A stretch of 64,000 nt of DNA from Sphingomonas sp. PAMC 26605. Lineage in GTDB: Bacteria > Pseudomonadota > Alphaproteobacteria > Sphingomonadales > Sphingomonadaceae. The notes under the pieces are model-generated. The model saw nothing but the letters and a program-made list of their open reading frames with translations, was not told the DNA's origin and made no database searches. Of this stretch, positions 35,371 through 45,574 are shown in pieces. Numbering within the stretch: position 1 is the first letter of the stretch; every line of letters starts with the position of its first letter. A program made the translations under genes and the position numbers. The stretch spans positions 1,039,435 to 1,103,434 of the forward strand of contig NZ_JH584241.1 of the NCBI RefSeq assembly GCF_000241485.1, in the 5' to 3' direction.

Positions 35371-36048
35371 ATGTCCAGCGACGACCCTCTCCCACCCGCC
35401 GCCGCGCTCGCCGCGGTCCAAGCCAAGATCGCCCACGCCGCCGCGCTCGCCGACCGCAAGGCCGGGTCGGTGACGCTGATCGCGGTTTCGAAGACCAAGC
35501 CCGCCGAGGCGATCGCGCCGCTGCTCGCTGCCGGCCAGCGCGCGTTCGGCGAGAATCGCGTCCAGGAAGCGCAAGGCAAATGGCCAGCGCTGCGCGAGAC
35601 CTACCCCGATGTGGCGCTGCATCTCGTCGGTCAGCTGCAATCGAACAAGGCCGACGATGCGGTCACGCTGTTCGACGTGATCCATTCGGTCGACCGCCTT
35701 TCGCTCGTCACCGCGCTCGGCCGCGCGATAGACAAGCACGGCCGGCGGCCCGACTGCTTCCTTCAGGTCGATATCGGCGACGAGCCACAAAAGGGCGGTT
35801 GCCCGATCGCCGACTTGCCCGCGCTGCTCGCCGGGGCACGCGCGGCAGCGCTGCCGGTTATCGGGCTGATGGCCGTCCCCCCGGTCGAGACCGAGGCCGC
35901 CCCCTATTTCGCGCTGCTCGCCAAGCTCGCCCGCGACAACGGGCTCGACGCGCTCAGCATGGGCATGTCGAGCGATTACGAAACCGCCGTGATGCTCGGC
36001 GCGACGCATATCCGCGTCGGCACCGCTCTGTTTGGAAGCCGTTCATGA
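35371..36048 (+). CDS. YggS family pyridoxal phosphate-binding protein
   Basis: 225 residues. The PLP lysine lies in IAVSKTKPAEAI, followed by FGENRVQEAQGKW, LHLVGQLQSNKAD, LQVDIGDEPQKGG and LSMGMSSDYETAV, all YggS/PROSC signatures. It keeps free PLP low and influences amino-acid balance. The gene overlaps the HAD gene by ATGA. Confidence 0.95.
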   Translation: MSSDDPLPPAAALAAVQAKIAHAAALADRKAGSVTLIAVSKTKPAEAIAPLLAAGQRAFGENRVQEAQGKWPALRETYPDVALHLVGQLQSNKADDAVTLFDVIHSVDRLSLVTALGRAIDKHGRRPDCFLQVDIGDEPQKGGCPIADLPALLAGARAAALPVIGLMAVPPVETEAAPYFALLAKLARDNGLDALSMGMSSDYETAVMLGATHIRVGTALFGSRS

Positions 36049-36707
36049 CCTTCGACGCGATCATCTTCGATTTCGACGGCGTACTGATCGAGAGCGAGGC
36101 CGTCGGCAATCGCCAGATCGCCGCTTATCTGACGAGCATCGGCCATCCCACCACACCGGCCGATTCGTTCGCCAACTTCATGGGCCTGTCAGGCGCGTCG
36201 TTCATCGGCGCGGTCGAGGATTGGATCGGGCGCCCGCTGCCCGACGATTTCCATACCGCGCGTCGCACCGAGGATGACCGCGTCATGCGCGAGGGCATCG
36301 ATGCGGTCGAAGGCGCGGTCGCGTTCGTACTCGACCTGCCCGTCGGCCTGCCCAAGGCGATCGCCTCGTCGAGCTCGACCGCGTGGATCGCGCGGCATCT
36401 CGAGCATATCGGCCTGCGCGAGGCATTCGGCGACCGCTTGTTCTCGGGCAAGGAGCATGTCGTCAACGGCAAGCCAGCACCCGATATCTATCTCCATGCC
36501 GCCGCCGCGCTCGGGGTCGATATCGCGCGCTGCGTGATCGTCGAGGATTCGCCCGTCGGCGCGACCGGTGCGGTGGCATCGGGCGCGCACGTCATCGGCT
36601 TCGTCGGCGCGACGCATTGCGGGCCCGACCATGCCGACAAGCTGCGCGCGATCGGTGTGCACGACGTCGCCGAAGACTTCGCGACCGTCCGGCGCCTGCT
36701 CGGCTAG
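36045..36707 (+). CDS. HAD superfamily phosphatase (subfamily IA)
   Basis: 220 residues. Motif [14 protein letters not shown] holds the nucleophile Asp; motif II ASSSST; motif [14 protein letters not shown]; motif [11 protein letters not shown]. The helical cap is residues ~18-85. Likely a sugar-phosphate or beta-phosphoglucomutase-like hydrolase; substrate unknown. Start overlaps the yggS stop. Its TAG stop shares a CTAG with the ribA stop on the other strand. Confidence 0.93.
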   Translation: MTFDAIIFDFDGVLIESEAVGNRQIAAYLTSIGHPTTPADSFANFMGLSGASFIGAVEDWIGRPLPDDFHTARRTEDDRVMREGIDAVEGAVAFVLDLPVGLPKAIASSSSTAWIARHLEHIGLREAFGDRLFSGKEHVVNGKPAPDIYLHAAAALGVDIARCVIVEDSPVGATGAVASGAHVIGFVGATHCGPDHADKLRAIGVHDVAEDFATVRRLLG

Positions 36708-37780
36708 AATTGATGCCCGGTGCGGTCGCGCTTGGTCGCGAGATAGCGCTCGTTGTGCGGGTTGGCGGGGAGGATGTGCGGCACGCGCTCGACCACGCCG
36801 ATCCCGGCCGCCTCGAGCTGCGCGACCTTCTGCGGATTGTTGGTGAGCAACCGGACCGAGGTCTGGCCGAGCAGCTCGAGCATCCGCGCGGCAACCGCGA
36901 AATTGCGTGAATCGACGGCGAAGCCGAGCCGCGTGTTGGCGTCGACCGTGTCGAACCCCTTGTCCTGCAGCGCATAGGCGCGCAGCTTGTTGATCAGCCC
37001 GATCCCGCGCCCTTCCTGACGCAGGTAGAGCACGATCCCCCACCCGCTCACCGCAATCGCGTCGATTGCGGCATGGAGCTGCGGGCCGCAGTCGCATTTG
37101 AGGCTGCCGAGCATGTCGCCGGTCAGGCATTCGCTGTGCAGCCGCACCAGCGGCGGTCCGCCGTCGGGGGTACCGATCAGCAGCGCGATATGCTCGCCCG
37201 GCATCTCGGGGGTGCGGAACGCAACGATCTCGGCATTCTCGGCGCCGACCACCGGGAGATGCGCCCGCGTCGCGATCGTCAGCCGCGCGGCATCTTCATG
37301 CGCGTCGATATCGCCCGGCGTCAGCACAAGCGCGGCGTCGCCGTCGGCTATCGCGAAGAAAGCGGGAAGCACACCACCGATCCGTGCCAGACGCAGCGCT
37401 GCCGCGCCCGCGTCGCACGCGTCGAGGTGGATCGCACGGAACGGCCCCTTGAGCGGCGTGTCGAGATCGAATTGCGGATCGGCCAGCGCGGTCGCCATCG
37501 CAAAGTCGATCCACGGCACGCGCTCGACCAGAACCGGCGCATCGGGCGCCGCCGCTTCGAGCTGGTTGGTGAGCTTGAGCGTCGCCGATCGCCCTGCCGA
37601 GAGCAGCAGCGGCGCGCGGGCCTCCGGATCGAACGCAGCGAGCCGCGCCAGGTCGGCGGTCTCGATCGGCAACAGCGCGAGCGTGCCGTCGGCTCCGGCG
37701 ATCGCGACTGGCCAGCCGCGGCGCAGCGCGTCGATCGCGAGCGCGGTCTTGTGTGCATCGCCACAGATCGGGTGGCTCAT
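36704..37780 (-). CDS. ribA: GTP cyclohydrolase II with N-terminal extension
   Basis: 358 residues. The C-terminal ~200 residues are a complete Rib[21 protein letters not shown] holds the three zinc cysteines, followed by [11 protein letters not shown] and LLTNNP. It opens the GTP ring for riboflavin synthesis. The N-terminal ~150 residues look like a degenerate RibB-like domain lacking the acidic DHBP synthase loop. This is the only intact GTP cyclohydrolase II here, as the RibB fusion at 48246-49394 lacks the zinc site. It overlaps xthA by ATGA. Confidence 0.94.
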   Translation of the reverse strand: MSHPICGDAHKTALAIDALRRGWPVAIAGADGTLALLPIETADLARLAAFDPEARAPLLLSAGRSATLKLTNQLEAAAPDAPVLVERVPWIDFAMATALADPQFDLDTPLKGPFRAIHLDACDAGAAALRLARIGGVLPAFFAIADGDAALVLTPGDIDAHEDAARLTIATRAHLPVVGAENAEIVAFRTPEMPGEHIALLIGTPDGGPPLVRLHSECLTGDMLGSLKCDCGPQLHAAIDAIAVSGWGIVLYLRQEGRGIGLINKLRAYALQDKGFDTVDANTRLGFAVDSRNFAVAARMLELLGQTSVRLLTNNPQKVAQLEAAGIGVVERVPHILPANPHNERYLATKRDRTGHQF

Positions 37781-38571
37781 ATCGCGAATTCAGTCATGAT
37801 CGGCACATGGTCGGAGGGTTTGAGCCAGCTGCGGCATTCCTCATAGACATGGTGCCGCGTCGCCTTGGCCGCAACGTCGGCGGTCGCCCACATATGGTCG
37901 AGCCGCCGGCCGCGATCGTTGACCGTCCAATCGACCGACCGATAGCTCCACCAGGTGTGCAACCGCGCCGGCGCCGGGAAGAAATGCCGCCCGAGATCGA
38001 CCCAGCTGTTCGACGCCTTGAGCCGGTCCATCGCCGCGACCTCGATCGGTGTATGGCTGACGGTCTTGAGCAGCTGCTTGTGGCTCCACACGTCCGATTC
38101 GAGCGGGGCGATGTTGAGGTCGCCGACGAGCAGCGTCGGCACATTCAGCCCCTGCGACCACTGCGTCATGCGCTCGAGGAAATCGAGCTTCTGGCCGAAC
38201 TTCGGATTCGCCTCGCGGTCGGGCACGTCGCCACCCGCCGGCACATAGACATTCTCGATCCGCATCCCCGATTCGAGCCGCACGCCGACATGGCGCGCCT
38301 CCTGATTGGCCTGCCAGTCGAAGCGGTCATCCGCGACCAGCGGGACTTTCGACAGGATCGCGACGCCGTGGTGCATCTTCTGCCCGTGCAGCACGATGTG
38401 GCGATACCCGAGCGCGCGGAATGCCGCGGTCGGGAAGTCGTGATCGACGACCTTGGTTTCCTGCAGACAGAGGATGTCGGGTGCCATCTCGCGCAAGAAT
38501 TTCTCGACGATGTCGAGGCGGAAGCGGACCGAATTGATGTTCCACGATACGATCTTGAGCGGTGTCGTCAT
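37777..38571 (-). CDS. xthA: Exodeoxyribonuclease III
   Basis: 264 residues. [20 protein letters not shown] (metal Glu), [24 protein letters not shown] and SDHVPI (catalytic Asp-His) are the endonuclease/exonuclease/phosphatase family motifs of XthA. It acts on abasic sites and 3' ends in base excision repair. The ATG at 38571 gives the usual N-terminus. Downstream ribA starts within its stop codon. Confidence 0.96.
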   Translation of the reverse strand: MTTPLKIVSWNINSVRFRLDIVEKFLREMAPDILCLQETKVVDHDFPTAAFRALGYRHIVLHGQKMHHGVAILSKVPLVADDRFDWQANQEARHVGVRLESGMRIENVYVPAGGDVPDREANPKFGQKLDFLERMTQWSQGLNVPTLLVGDLNIAPLESDVWSHKQLLKTVSHTPIEVAAMDRLKASNSWVDLGRHFFPAPARLHTWWSYRSVDWTVNDRGRRLDHMWATADVAAKATRHHVYEECRSWLKPSDHVPIMTEFAI

Positions 38572-38639
38572 GCGAGCGCTGTAACCATCGCGGCCGTCCC
38601 ACGCCACCCGTCGCTACCGGACCCCGGTACCGGACATGG

Positions 38640-38674
38640 AAAGGCCCTCGCTCCGGGGGCATGGAGCGAGGGCC
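38640..38674 (-). terminator. Probable terminator downstream of lolA
   Basis: A perfect 12-bp stem (38643-38654 with 38663-38674) with an 8-nt loop, followed on the minus strand by TTTCC. It lies 135 nt after the lolA stop and upstream of xthA. The short T-run makes it weaker than the carD one. Confidence 0.5.
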
Positions 38675-38809
38675 GACCTAGCGTTCGTCACGCAGGCGGG
38701 AAGCAAGGGTCCGGGCAACAGGGGGAAAAATCCCGGTAGCACCTCACATCCGCGATTTGAGTGTTAGGCCTGCAAACCTGTCGCCAATATGAACCGATCC
38801 TAGCCCAGG

Positions 38810-39421
38810 TTATTTTCTGCCCGATGCGGGCGTCGGATCGCGCCATTGGAACGCCGAGTTGCTGACGGGCGCGTTGAACCGCTGGTTCGACAGGCGAATC
38901 GTGGTGCGATTGTTCTGCGAATCGAGCGCGACCCAGCCTTGCAACATCAACCCGCCCGGTGCGGTCGCATTGCGCACGAACACCAGGCTGATCCGGCCGT
39001 ATTCGGGATGCTTGGGGTCGGCGGCGTCGACCGCGACGGTCTCGGGGTTGCCCGTCGGCACGACGCTGGCGATCCCGCGCATGTCGCGCGACGGGTCGAG
39101 CAGAATCCCGAGCGGCGAGCCGCCGATCGGCCAGCGCTGCTTCTGCCCAACCGAGTAATCGAGGAACCACAGCGACTTGCCATCGCCGACGATGAGGATC
39201 GGCACGCCCTTTTCATATTGGAAGCGGATCTTGCCGGGCTTCTTGAGCGTCAGCACGCCGGTCAGCACTTTTCCCGCGCGATCGGTCTGGGTGAACGACG
39301 CGGTCATGCTCTCGACCGATTGCAGGTGCTTCTGCACCAGCGACAGGTCGGCGACGGGCGCGGCCGACACCAGGGCCGGCGCGGCGAGCGCGGCAAGAAG
39401 CGATGGGTAACGAAGGGACAC
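38810..39421 (-). CDS. lolA: Outer-membrane lipoprotein carrier LolA
   Basis: 203 residues. A signal peptide (SLLAALAAPALVSA) precedes the LolA fold: MTASFTQTDRAGKVLTGVLT, KPGKIRFQYEKG and DGKSLWFLDYSVGQ. It ferries lipoproteins across the periplasm. The start is a GTG at 39421 with AGGAG about 7 nt upstream. It lies 64 nt downstream of ftsK, an order conserved in alphaproteobacteria. Confidence 0.94.
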   Translation of the reverse strand: MSLRYPSLLAALAAPALVSAAPVADLSLVQKHLQSVESMTASFTQTDRAGKVLTGVLTLKKPGKIRFQYEKGVPILIVGDGKSLWFLDYSVGQKQRWPIGGSPLGILLDPSRDMRGIASVVPTGNPETVAVDAADPKHPEYGRISLVFVRNATAPGGLMLQGWVALDSQNNRTTIRLSNQRFNAPVSNSAFQWRDPTPASGRK

Positions 39422-39485
39422 GAATAATCTCCTGACGCGGCCGCTTAAGCCCGCAGCGGCTTGAACCCGCTCTGAACCAAAGGCC

Positions 39486-41801
39486 TTACACCGGGTTCCC
39501 GTCGCGGTCGCGCAACACTTCGCGGCGCCCGACATGATCGGGGCGGCCGACGATACCGTCCTTCTCCATCCGCTCGATCAGCCGCGCCGCGCTGTTATAG
39601 CCGACACGCAGCTGGCGCTGGAGCCACGAGGTCGAGGCTTTCTGGCTTTCGACGACGAGCTGGATGGCGGTGCGATATTGCTGGTCTTCGGCGGTATCCT
39701 CGCCGGTCGGCGCGCCGTCCATCGCGAAGCCGTCCTCGGGCTCCTCGGTGATCGCCTGGTTGTAATCGGGCTGCCCCTGTGCGCGCCAGTGATCGGTGAC
39801 GGCGCGGACCTCGTCGTCCGACACGAACGGACCGTGGACGCGGACGATGCCCTTGCCGCCGGGCATGTAGAGCATGTCGCCCTTGCCGAGCAGCTGCTCG
39901 GCGCCCTGCTCGCCCAGAATCGTGCGCGAATCGATCTTCGACGTGACGTGGAAGCTGATTCGCGTCGGCAGGTTCGCCTTGATCACGCCGGTGATGACGT
40001 CGACCGACGGGCGCTGCGTCGCCATGATCAGATGGATGCCCGCCGCGCGTGCCTTCTGCGCCAAACGCTGGATGAGGAATTCGACTTCCTTGCCAGCGGT
40101 CATCATCAGATCGGCGAGCTCGTCGATGATCACGACGATCTGCGGCAGCACCTGATAGTCGAGCGTCTCTTCCTCATAGATCGGCGCGCCAGTACCGGGC
40201 TCGTACCCCGTCTGCACCTTGCGCCCGAGCGGCTGGCCCTTGGCCTTGGCCGCGCGCACCTTGTCGTTGAAGCTCGCCAGCGAGCGCACGCCGAGCGAGG
40301 ACATCTGGCGATAGCGATCCTCCATCTGCTCGACGGTCCATTTCAGCGCGCGTACCGCCTTCGACGGATCGGTCACCACCGGCGCGTAGAGATGCGGGAT
40401 GTCCTCGTACATGCTCAGTTCGAGCATCTTGGGATCGATCATGATCATCCGGCACTCTTCGGGCTTGAGCCGGTAGAGCAAAGACAGGATCATGCAGTTG
40501 AGCCCGACCGACTTGCCCGACCCGGTCGTCCCCGCGACGAGCAGATGCGGCATCGGCGCGAGATCGGCGATCACCGGGTCCCCCGCGATATTCTTGCCGA
40601 GCACCAGCGACAGCGAACCCGGCTGGTCGTCGAGCGAATCGATCAGTTCGCGCAAGCCCACCGTCTCGCGCTTGGCGTTGGGCAGCTCGATGCCGATCAC
40701 GGTGCGCCCCGGGATCGTCGCAACGCGCGCCGACACGGCCGACATGTTGCGCGCGATATCGTCGGCGAGCTGGATCACGCGGCTTGCCTTGATGCCGGGA
40801 GCCGGCTCGAGTTCGTACATCGTCACGACCGGGCCGGGCCGCACGTTGATGATCGATCCCTTGACGTGGAAGTCGCTCAGCACCGTCTCGAGGAGGCGCG
40901 CATTGCGGTCGAGCGCGACCTTGTCGACCGGGCCGCCGACTGCCGGGGGCGCGGGGTTGAGCAGGTCGAGCGAGGGCAGGTTCGAGGCATCGCCGAAATC
41001 CATCGAGGTCTGTTTCGCGCGCGGTTTGGCGATCGTCACCGGGGTCATCGCGCGATCGGCGATCACCGGGCCGGGGCGGACGTCGGGGCTGGCGAGCGCG
41101 CGCGGCATCGAAAGCTTGCGCGGGCTCGGCTCGGGCGGAAGCACGTCATCCTCCATGTCGACGATATCGCGGTCGCGGCGCTGGTCGCTCAGCCGCTTGG
41201 GTTCGCGCGCGATGCGCGGCGCGCGGTCGCTGACGTCGATCGTGAAGCTATAGCCCCAGGCCGCGAGGCCAGCGAGCCCGAGGCCGGCGGCGATTCCGCG
41301 CGTCGTCCACAATTGTGCGTTCGCGTCTGGAAGCAAGCCGATCAGTGCGCGCACCGCGTCGCCAAGGCCGAGCCCGAGCGCACCGCCATAGCCCGCCGCC
41401 AGCGAAGGCACCGCCGCGCTCCAGATCAACGCGAACGCCGTCCCGATCAGCGCGATGCCGCCGAGCGACGCCCCGAGCATCAGCCGCCAGCGGCCGACCG
41501 GCACCGCACGCCACAGCCGCAGCGCAATCAGCGACACCGTCGGCAGGAGCGCCACGACCCCCGGCCCGAGCAGCCAGAACGCCGCATCGGCGACGAGCGC
41601 GCCGGGCCGACCGAGCCAGTTGCGCGCCGCAGCGCCCGAAGCGGTGTTGAGCGACGGGTCGCTGGCATGATAGCTCGCGACCGCGACGACGAACAATGCG
41701 ACCAGCACGACAAGCGCGATCGCGGTGATCAGCGCGCCGCTGCGCACCGCGCCGGCCTTGACGGTCTCACGCCATAAGGGTGGCTGCGCGCGGCTCGCCA
41801 T
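39486..41801 (-). CDS. ftsK: DNA translocase FtsK
   Basis: 771 residues. Four N-terminal membrane helices (residues ~20-190), a short linker, then the FtsK/SpoIIIE motor with Walker [15 protein letters not shown] near 420, Walker [13 protein letters not shown] and [13 protein letters not shown]. The C-terminal gamma winged helix ([20 protein letters not shown] onwards) reads KOPS sequences. It segregates chromosome ends at the septum. The linker is short relative to E. coli, as in most alphaproteobacteria. Confidence 0.97.
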   Translation of the reverse strand: MASRAQPPLWRETVKAGAVRSGALITAIALVVLVALFVVAVASYHASDPSLNTASGAAARNWLGRPGALVADAAFWLLGPGVVALLPTVSLIALRLWRAVPVGRWRLMLGASLGGIALIGTAFALIWSAAVPSLAAGYGGALGLGLGDAVRALIGLLPDANAQLWTTRGIAAGLGLAGLAAWGYSFTIDVSDRAPRIAREPKRLSDQRRDRDIVDMEDDVLPPEPSPRKLSMPRALASPDVRPGPVIADRAMTPVTIAKPRAKQTSMDFGDASNLPSLDLLNPAPPAVGGPVDKVALDRNARLLETVLSDFHVKGSIINVRPGPVVTMYELEPAPGIKASRVIQLADDIARNMSAVSARVATIPGRTVIGIELPNAKRETVGLRELIDSLDDQPGSLSLVLGKNIAGDPVIADLAPMPHLLVAGTTGSGKSVGLNCMILSLLYRLKPEECRMIMIDPKMLELSMYEDIPHLYAPVVTDPSKAVRALKWTVEQMEDRYRQMSSLGVRSLASFNDKVRAAKAKGQPLGRKVQTGYEPGTGAPIYEEETLDYQVLPQIVVIIDELADLMMTAGKEVEFLIQRLAQKARAAGIHLIMATQRPSVDVITGVIKANLPTRISFHVTSKIDSRTILGEQGAEQLLGKGDMLYMPGGKGIVRVHGPFVSDDEVRAVTDHWRAQGQPDYNQAITEEPEDGFAMDGAPTGEDTAEDQQYRTAIQLVVESQKASTSWLQRQLRVGYNSAARLIERMEKDGIVGRPDHVGRREVLRDRDGNPV

Positions 41802-41935
41802 GATCTGTGTCCCGATGTTCGCTGTCTGTGCCGAGATTCATCGCGCGCGGCGGGTTCGACGTCAAGGCTTTGCGCATAGGCCTTCGAGGCTATGCGGGCT
41901 GGCGAGCGGCCGGACGAGGCGCTACAGCAGACGGC

Positions 41936-43153
41936 ATGGACACAGCAGACGTCATCATCCTCGGCGGCGGACTCGTCGGCAGCGCGCTCGCCGTGGCGCT
42001 CGACACGCATGGGCTCAGCGCGATCGTCATCGACATTGCCGATCCGGCGGTGATTCTTGCCGCAGGCTTCGACGGCCGCGCCTCGGCGATCGCCGGCGCG
42101 CCGTGGCGGATGCTGCAGGCGATCGGCGTCGCCGACCGGCTGACCGAATTCGCCTGCCCGATCCAGGGGATCCGCGTCAGCGACGGGCTGGAGCCCGGCG
42201 CGCTCGATTTCGAGCCCGAGCCGGGCGACGGTGCGCTCGGCCATATGGTCGAGAATCGCAAGCTGCGCGCGGCGCTGTTCGAGGCGGCGTCGGCCGCGCG
42301 CAATGTCGACGTGCGGATGCAAACGCGCGCGGTGTCAGTCGAGCGCGGCGCGGCCGGTGTCACGCTCACGCTCGATTCGGGTGCGGTGATCAAGGCGCCG
42401 CTGCTGATCGCTGCCGAGGGCCGAAACTCGCCGACGCGCGAGGCGGCGGGGCTGCGCGTCGCGCGCTGGAGCTATGACAATGCCGCGATCGTTACGTCGC
42501 TGCACCACGAATACAGCCACGAGAACATCGCGTTCGAGATCTTCTACCCCGACGGCCCGTTCGCGATCCTGCCGCTCAACGACGACGAACAGGGGCATCG
42601 CTCGTGCATCGTCTGGTCGGTGACGCACGACCAGGCGCCCGGGATGATGAAACTGTCCGATCGCGGCTGGCTCGCCGAGGCCGACAAGCGCATCGGCGGC
42701 TTCCTTGGCAAGCTCGGGCCGCTCGGCGCGCGGATGAGCTATCCGCTCGGCTTCCACCATGCCGCCAGGATCGTGTCGGACCGGCTCGCGTTGGTCGGCG
42801 ACGCGGCGCACGGCATCCATCCGATCGCGGGCCAGGGCGTCAATGTCGGCTTCCGCGACGTGGCGACGCTGGTCGAGGTGCTGGTCGACGGCAAGCGCAC
42901 CGGGCTCGACCTCGGCGACCCGCAACTGCTCGCGCGCTACGACCGCTGGCGCAGCCTCGACACCTTCATGGTGGCGGCGGCGACCGACGGCCTGACGCGG
43001 CTGTTCGGCATTCCCGGCAAGACCGCCAATGCGGTGCGGCGGATGGGGCTGTCGACGGTGCAGCGCGTGCCGCCGCTCAAACGCCGCTTTATCGCCGAGG
43101 CGCGCGGCGAGAGCGGGGATGTGCCGAAACTGTTGCAGGGGATAACGGTTTAG
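41936..43153 (+). CDS. UbiH/UbiF/COQ6 family FAD monooxygenase
   Basis: 405 residues. The FAD-binding VIILGGGLVGSALAVAL is at the N-terminus, LLIAAEGRNSPTRE is the GD-like segment, and LALVGDAAHGIHPIAGQGVN is the second FAD motif. It hydroxylates the ubiquinone ring; which position cannot be told from sequence alone. The ATG at 41936 is chosen for the standard N-terminus. It is followed by a repeat-filled intergenic region. Confidence 0.92.
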   Translation: MDTADVIILGGGLVGSALAVALDTHGLSAIVIDIADPAVILAAGFDGRASAIAGAPWRMLQAIGVADRLTEFACPIQGIRVSDGLEPGALDFEPEPGDGALGHMVENRKLRAALFEAASAARNVDVRMQTRAVSVERGAAGVTLTLDSGAVIKAPLLIAAEGRNSPTREAAGLRVARWSYDNAAIVTSLHHEYSHENIAFEIFYPDGPFAILPLNDDEQGHRSCIVWSVTHDQAPGMMKLSDRGWLAEADKRIGGFLGKLGPLGARMSYPLGFHHAARIVSDRLALVGDAAHGIHPIAGQGVNVGFRDVATLVEVLVDGKRTGLDLGDPQLLARYDRWRSLDTFMVAAATDGLTRLFGIPGKTANAVRRMGLSTVQRVPPLKRRFIAEARGESGDVPKLLQGITV

Positions 43154-43478
43154 GCTCGCGACGGCAGCGCTCGCGTCAGCGTCGATTGGGTTCGCGCAGA
43201 GGCGCGGAGGACGCAGAGGCGAGTGTTGCGAGGTACGCGCCCGACTCGCATAGCGCTTCCCCGGCGACGGCCGGGGCCCAGTCGAGATGGCCGCGCGGAT
43301 CGAACGCACCGGGAGACCAGGAAGTGTTGCGCTCCTGGGCCCTGGGCCCCGGCCTTCGCCGGGGAAGCGCTTCCAAAAGTGCGATAGGGGTGTTGCCCAA
43401 GAGGCTAGGCGCAACCGCTCTGCGTCCTCCGCGCCTCTGCGCGAACCGATCTACCGCAGAACCGCCTGGCGCGCCCGA
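43154..43478. other. Intergenic region filled by nested palindromes
   Basis: 325 nt between convergent genes with no gene. Most of it is taken up by the nested inverted repeats at 43189-43447. Open frames crossing it are low-complexity products of the repeats. Confidence 0.7.
43189..43447. repeat. Nested inverted repeats
   Basis: Outer arms 43189-43218 and 43418-43447 are perfect over 30 nt (GGTTCGCGCAGAGGCGCGGA start). Inner arms 43253-43281 and 43342-43370 match in 28 of 29 positions (GCGCTTCCCCGGCGACGGCC start). The inner pair appears inserted within the outer one. The inner arm resembles the other CCCCGGC-type repeats in this window. Confidence 0.9.
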
Positions 43479-43688
43479 TCAGTCGCGCACCTGCCGCGGA
43501 TCTGCGGGAGGCGCACTCGCCGCCGCCGCGATCCGCTCGGCCTCGCTGCCGATTCGCCGCTGCGTATCGATCTGCACCACCGCCGCCGCCTTTTTCGGGT
43601 CGAACAGCGTCGCAAAGAACATCCCGATCATCATCGCGGCACCGCCGACGCGCCCCTTGCGCTTCGCTTTGTCCGCGCGCGGCGTCAT
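43479..43688 (-). CDS. Small hypothetical membrane protein
   Basis: 69 residues: a basic N-terminus (MTPRADKAKRKGRVGG), one hydrophobic helix (AAMMIGMFFATLF) and an Ala-rich tail. It starts within the stop of the LON-domain gene (ATGA), so it is translationally coupled. Not recognised. Confidence 0.6.
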   Translation of the reverse strand: MTPRADKAKRKGRVGGAAMMIGMFFATLFDPKKAAAVVQIDTQRRIGSEAERIAAAASAPPADPRQVRD

Positions 43689-44311
43689 TGCAGCGTGACC
43701 GAATCCTCGCCGTCGTGGCGACCGAAGAATTGCATCAGCTGGATGATCAGCTCGGCGCGATCCTCGATTCGCGGCGCTTCGAGCAGCGCCTGCTTCGCCG
43801 CGACGTCGAACGGCGCGATCTGCGCGATGCCGTTGACCAAGGCCTCGTCGTCGAGCCGGGTCACCGCGTCCCAATCGACCGCATAGCCTTGCGCATCGGC
43901 AAAGGCGCGCGATTCGCTCTCGAGCGCAGACCGCCGCGACAGTGACAGGATCTCGGGCTCGCTCGGTCCGGGAATCAGTTCCGCCTCGACCTGACGGAAG
44001 GCAGTGGTGACATCGAGCTCGCGCACGATCCGGAACAGCGAAAGCCCCTCGAGGATCAGATTGTAGCGCCCGTCCTCGCTCGCCTCGAACTCCGAAATCT
44101 TGCCGACACAGCCGACCTCGAACAACGGCGGCCGCTCGGGCCGCACCGGCACGTTGGGCCGCGGCTGGACCATGCCGATTCGGCGATCGCGCGCCATCGC
44201 GTCCGAGATCATCGCCCGATAGCGCGGCTCGAAGATATGCAGCGGCAGATGCATGCCCGGGAACAGCAACGCCCCCGGCAAGGGGAAGATCGAGAGCCGC
44301 GTGACCGTCAT
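43685..44311 (-). CDS. LON substrate-binding domain protein
   Basis: 208 residues. LSIFPLPGALLFPGMHLPLH, IFEPRYRAMI, GCVGKI and GRYNLILEGLSLFRIV form a Lon N-terminal (LAN/PUA-like) domain without the ATPase or protease parts. Stand-alone LON-domain proteins are common in proteobacteria; the role is unknown. It overlaps the thioredoxin gene upstream and the small protein downstream by ATGA, giving a three-gene coupled unit. Confidence 0.9.
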   Translation of the reverse strand: MTVTRLSIFPLPGALLFPGMHLPLHIFEPRYRAMISDAMARDRRIGMVQPRPNVPVRPERPPLFEVGCVGKISEFEASEDGRYNLILEGLSLFRIVRELDVTTAFRQVEAELIPGPSEPEILSLSRRSALESESRAFADAQGYAVDWDAVTRLDDEALVNGIAQIAPFDVAAKQALLEAPRIEDRAELIIQLMQFFGRHDGEDSVTLQ

Positions 44312-45219
44312 CCGAACAGGATCGCCGAGAGCTTGCGCCGTTGCGCCGAAACCCACGGATCCTCGAGCCCGACCACCTCGAAGATCTTGAGCAATTGCGC
44401 GCGCGCCGCGCCGTCGTTCCACGTGCGATCGGCGGCGATCATCGCGAGCAGCGTGTCGGCCGCGGCATCGCGGTCGCCCGCCGCCATCTGCCCGCCGGCG
44501 AGTTCGAAGCGTTTCTCGTGATTCTCGGGGTTCGCAGCGACTTCGGCGGCAAGTCCGGCCAGATCGTCGACCGGCTGGACTTCGCGCGCGAGCGCCAGCG
44601 CGGTCCGCGCGCGTTCGATCTCGGGGAGCTTGGCGATCTCTTCGGGAAGCGCGGCAATCGCCGCCTCGGCCTCGTCGGTCTGCCCGGCGGCGACCAAAGC
44701 GCGCACCATGCCCGAGAGCACCGCAGGATGCTCGGGCGCCATTTCACTCAATTGCGCGAACACGCTCACCGCACGTTCGGCATCGCCCTCGACGAGGACC
44801 TGCTCGCCCATCGCGATCAGCGGCTCGAGCTCGGCCTCGAATCCGGCGGCTTCGCTCTCGATCGGCAATTGCTTGAGCAACTGGTCGAGCATCGTGCGCA
44901 ATTGCGTCTCGGTGCGTGCGGGGGTCAGGTCGGCGACGAGCTGGCCCTGGAACATCGCATAGACCGTCGGGATCGACTTGATCTGGAACTGCGCGGCGAT
45001 GAACTGATTCTTGTCGGTGTCGATCTTGGCGAGCAGCACGCCCTTGTCGGCATAGGCTGCCGCGACCCTTTCGAGCAGCGGCGTCAGCGCCTTGCACGGA
45101 CCGCACCATTCGGCCCAGAAATCGATCACGACGAGCTTGGTCATCGACGGCTCGACGACGTCGCGGCGGAAGCTCTCGACGGCCTCGCGTTCGGCGGCGC
45201 TCATTCCCAGGGTGGCCAA
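44308..45219 (-). CDS. Thioredoxin-TPR protein (CnoX/YbbN-like)
   Basis: 303 residues. An N-terminal thioredoxin domain with the intact active site WAEWCGPCK (Cys39, Cys42) is followed by a ~190-residue TPR-like helical region. This is the layout of CnoX/YbbN, a chaperone-redox protein; the complete CXXC differs from E. coli CnoX, which lacks one Cys. The start is TTG at 45219 with GGAG 6 nt upstream, giving MATLGMSAAE, preferred to a TTG four codons earlier. Confidence 0.9.
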   Translation of the reverse strand: MATLGMSAAEREAVESFRRDVVEPSMTKLVVIDFWAEWCGPCKALTPLLERVAAAYADKGVLLAKIDTDKNQFIAAQFQIKSIPTVYAMFQGQLVADLTPARTETQLRTMLDQLLKQLPIESEAAGFEAELEPLIAMGEQVLVEGDAERAVSVFAQLSEMAPEHPAVLSGMVRALVAAGQTDEAEAAIAALPEEIAKLPEIERARTALALAREVQPVDDLAGLAAEVAANPENHEKRFELAGGQMAAGDRDAAADTLLAMIAADRTWNDGAARAQLLKIFEVVGLEDPWVSAQRRKLSAILFG

Positions 45220-45397
45220 GTGGTGCTCCAATCTTCTGTGCTGTGCGTCTTATGTGGGCGCTCAGCCTGCGAAGCCAACCCTTTTCTGAACGATCTGCAC
45301 GCGACCCGCGATAAGGGGTTGCCGAGGGCGAAGGTCGCTGTTAGAGCCCGCCACCTTACCCGCCCAGTCAGCCACTGACCGGGCCGTAAACGCCAGA

Positions 45398-45472
45398 GCG
45401 GGCGTAGCTCAGGGGTAGAGCACAACCTTGCCAAGGTTGGGGTCGAGGGTTCGAATCCCTTCGCCCGCTCCA
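45398..45472 (+). tRNA. tRNA-Gly (GCC)
   Basis: Complete cloverleaf: acceptor stem GCGGGCG with CGCCCGC (45462-45468), D arm GCTCAGGGGTAGAGC, anticodon stem CAACC/GGTTG with loop TTGCCAA (anticodon GCC at 45430-45432), and T arm with TTCGAAT. Discriminator T at 45469 and an encoded CCA at 45470-45472. Decodes GGC/GGU, fitting a GC-rich genome. Confidence 0.97.
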
Positions 45473-45490
45473 GTTTTCCTAAGGGAAAAC
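45473..45490 (+). terminator. Small hairpin after tRNA-Gly
   Basis: GTTTTCC (45473-45479) pairs with GGAAAAC (45484-45490), directly after the tRNA CCA. There is no T-run beyond the stem. It may end the tRNA transcript or protect its 3' side before processing. Confidence 0.4.
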
Positions 45491-45574
45491 AGTGCGTAGG
45501 CCATGGTGCCGAGCGCCGATTGATTCGATGATTTCACGGTGATGCCGGGGCGCGATCGCGACGATCGGCGTCGC

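Noticed and set aside
43154-43478. CRISPR array
   Set aside because: The repeats are inverted and nested, not direct repeats with equal spacers, and no cas genes are present.
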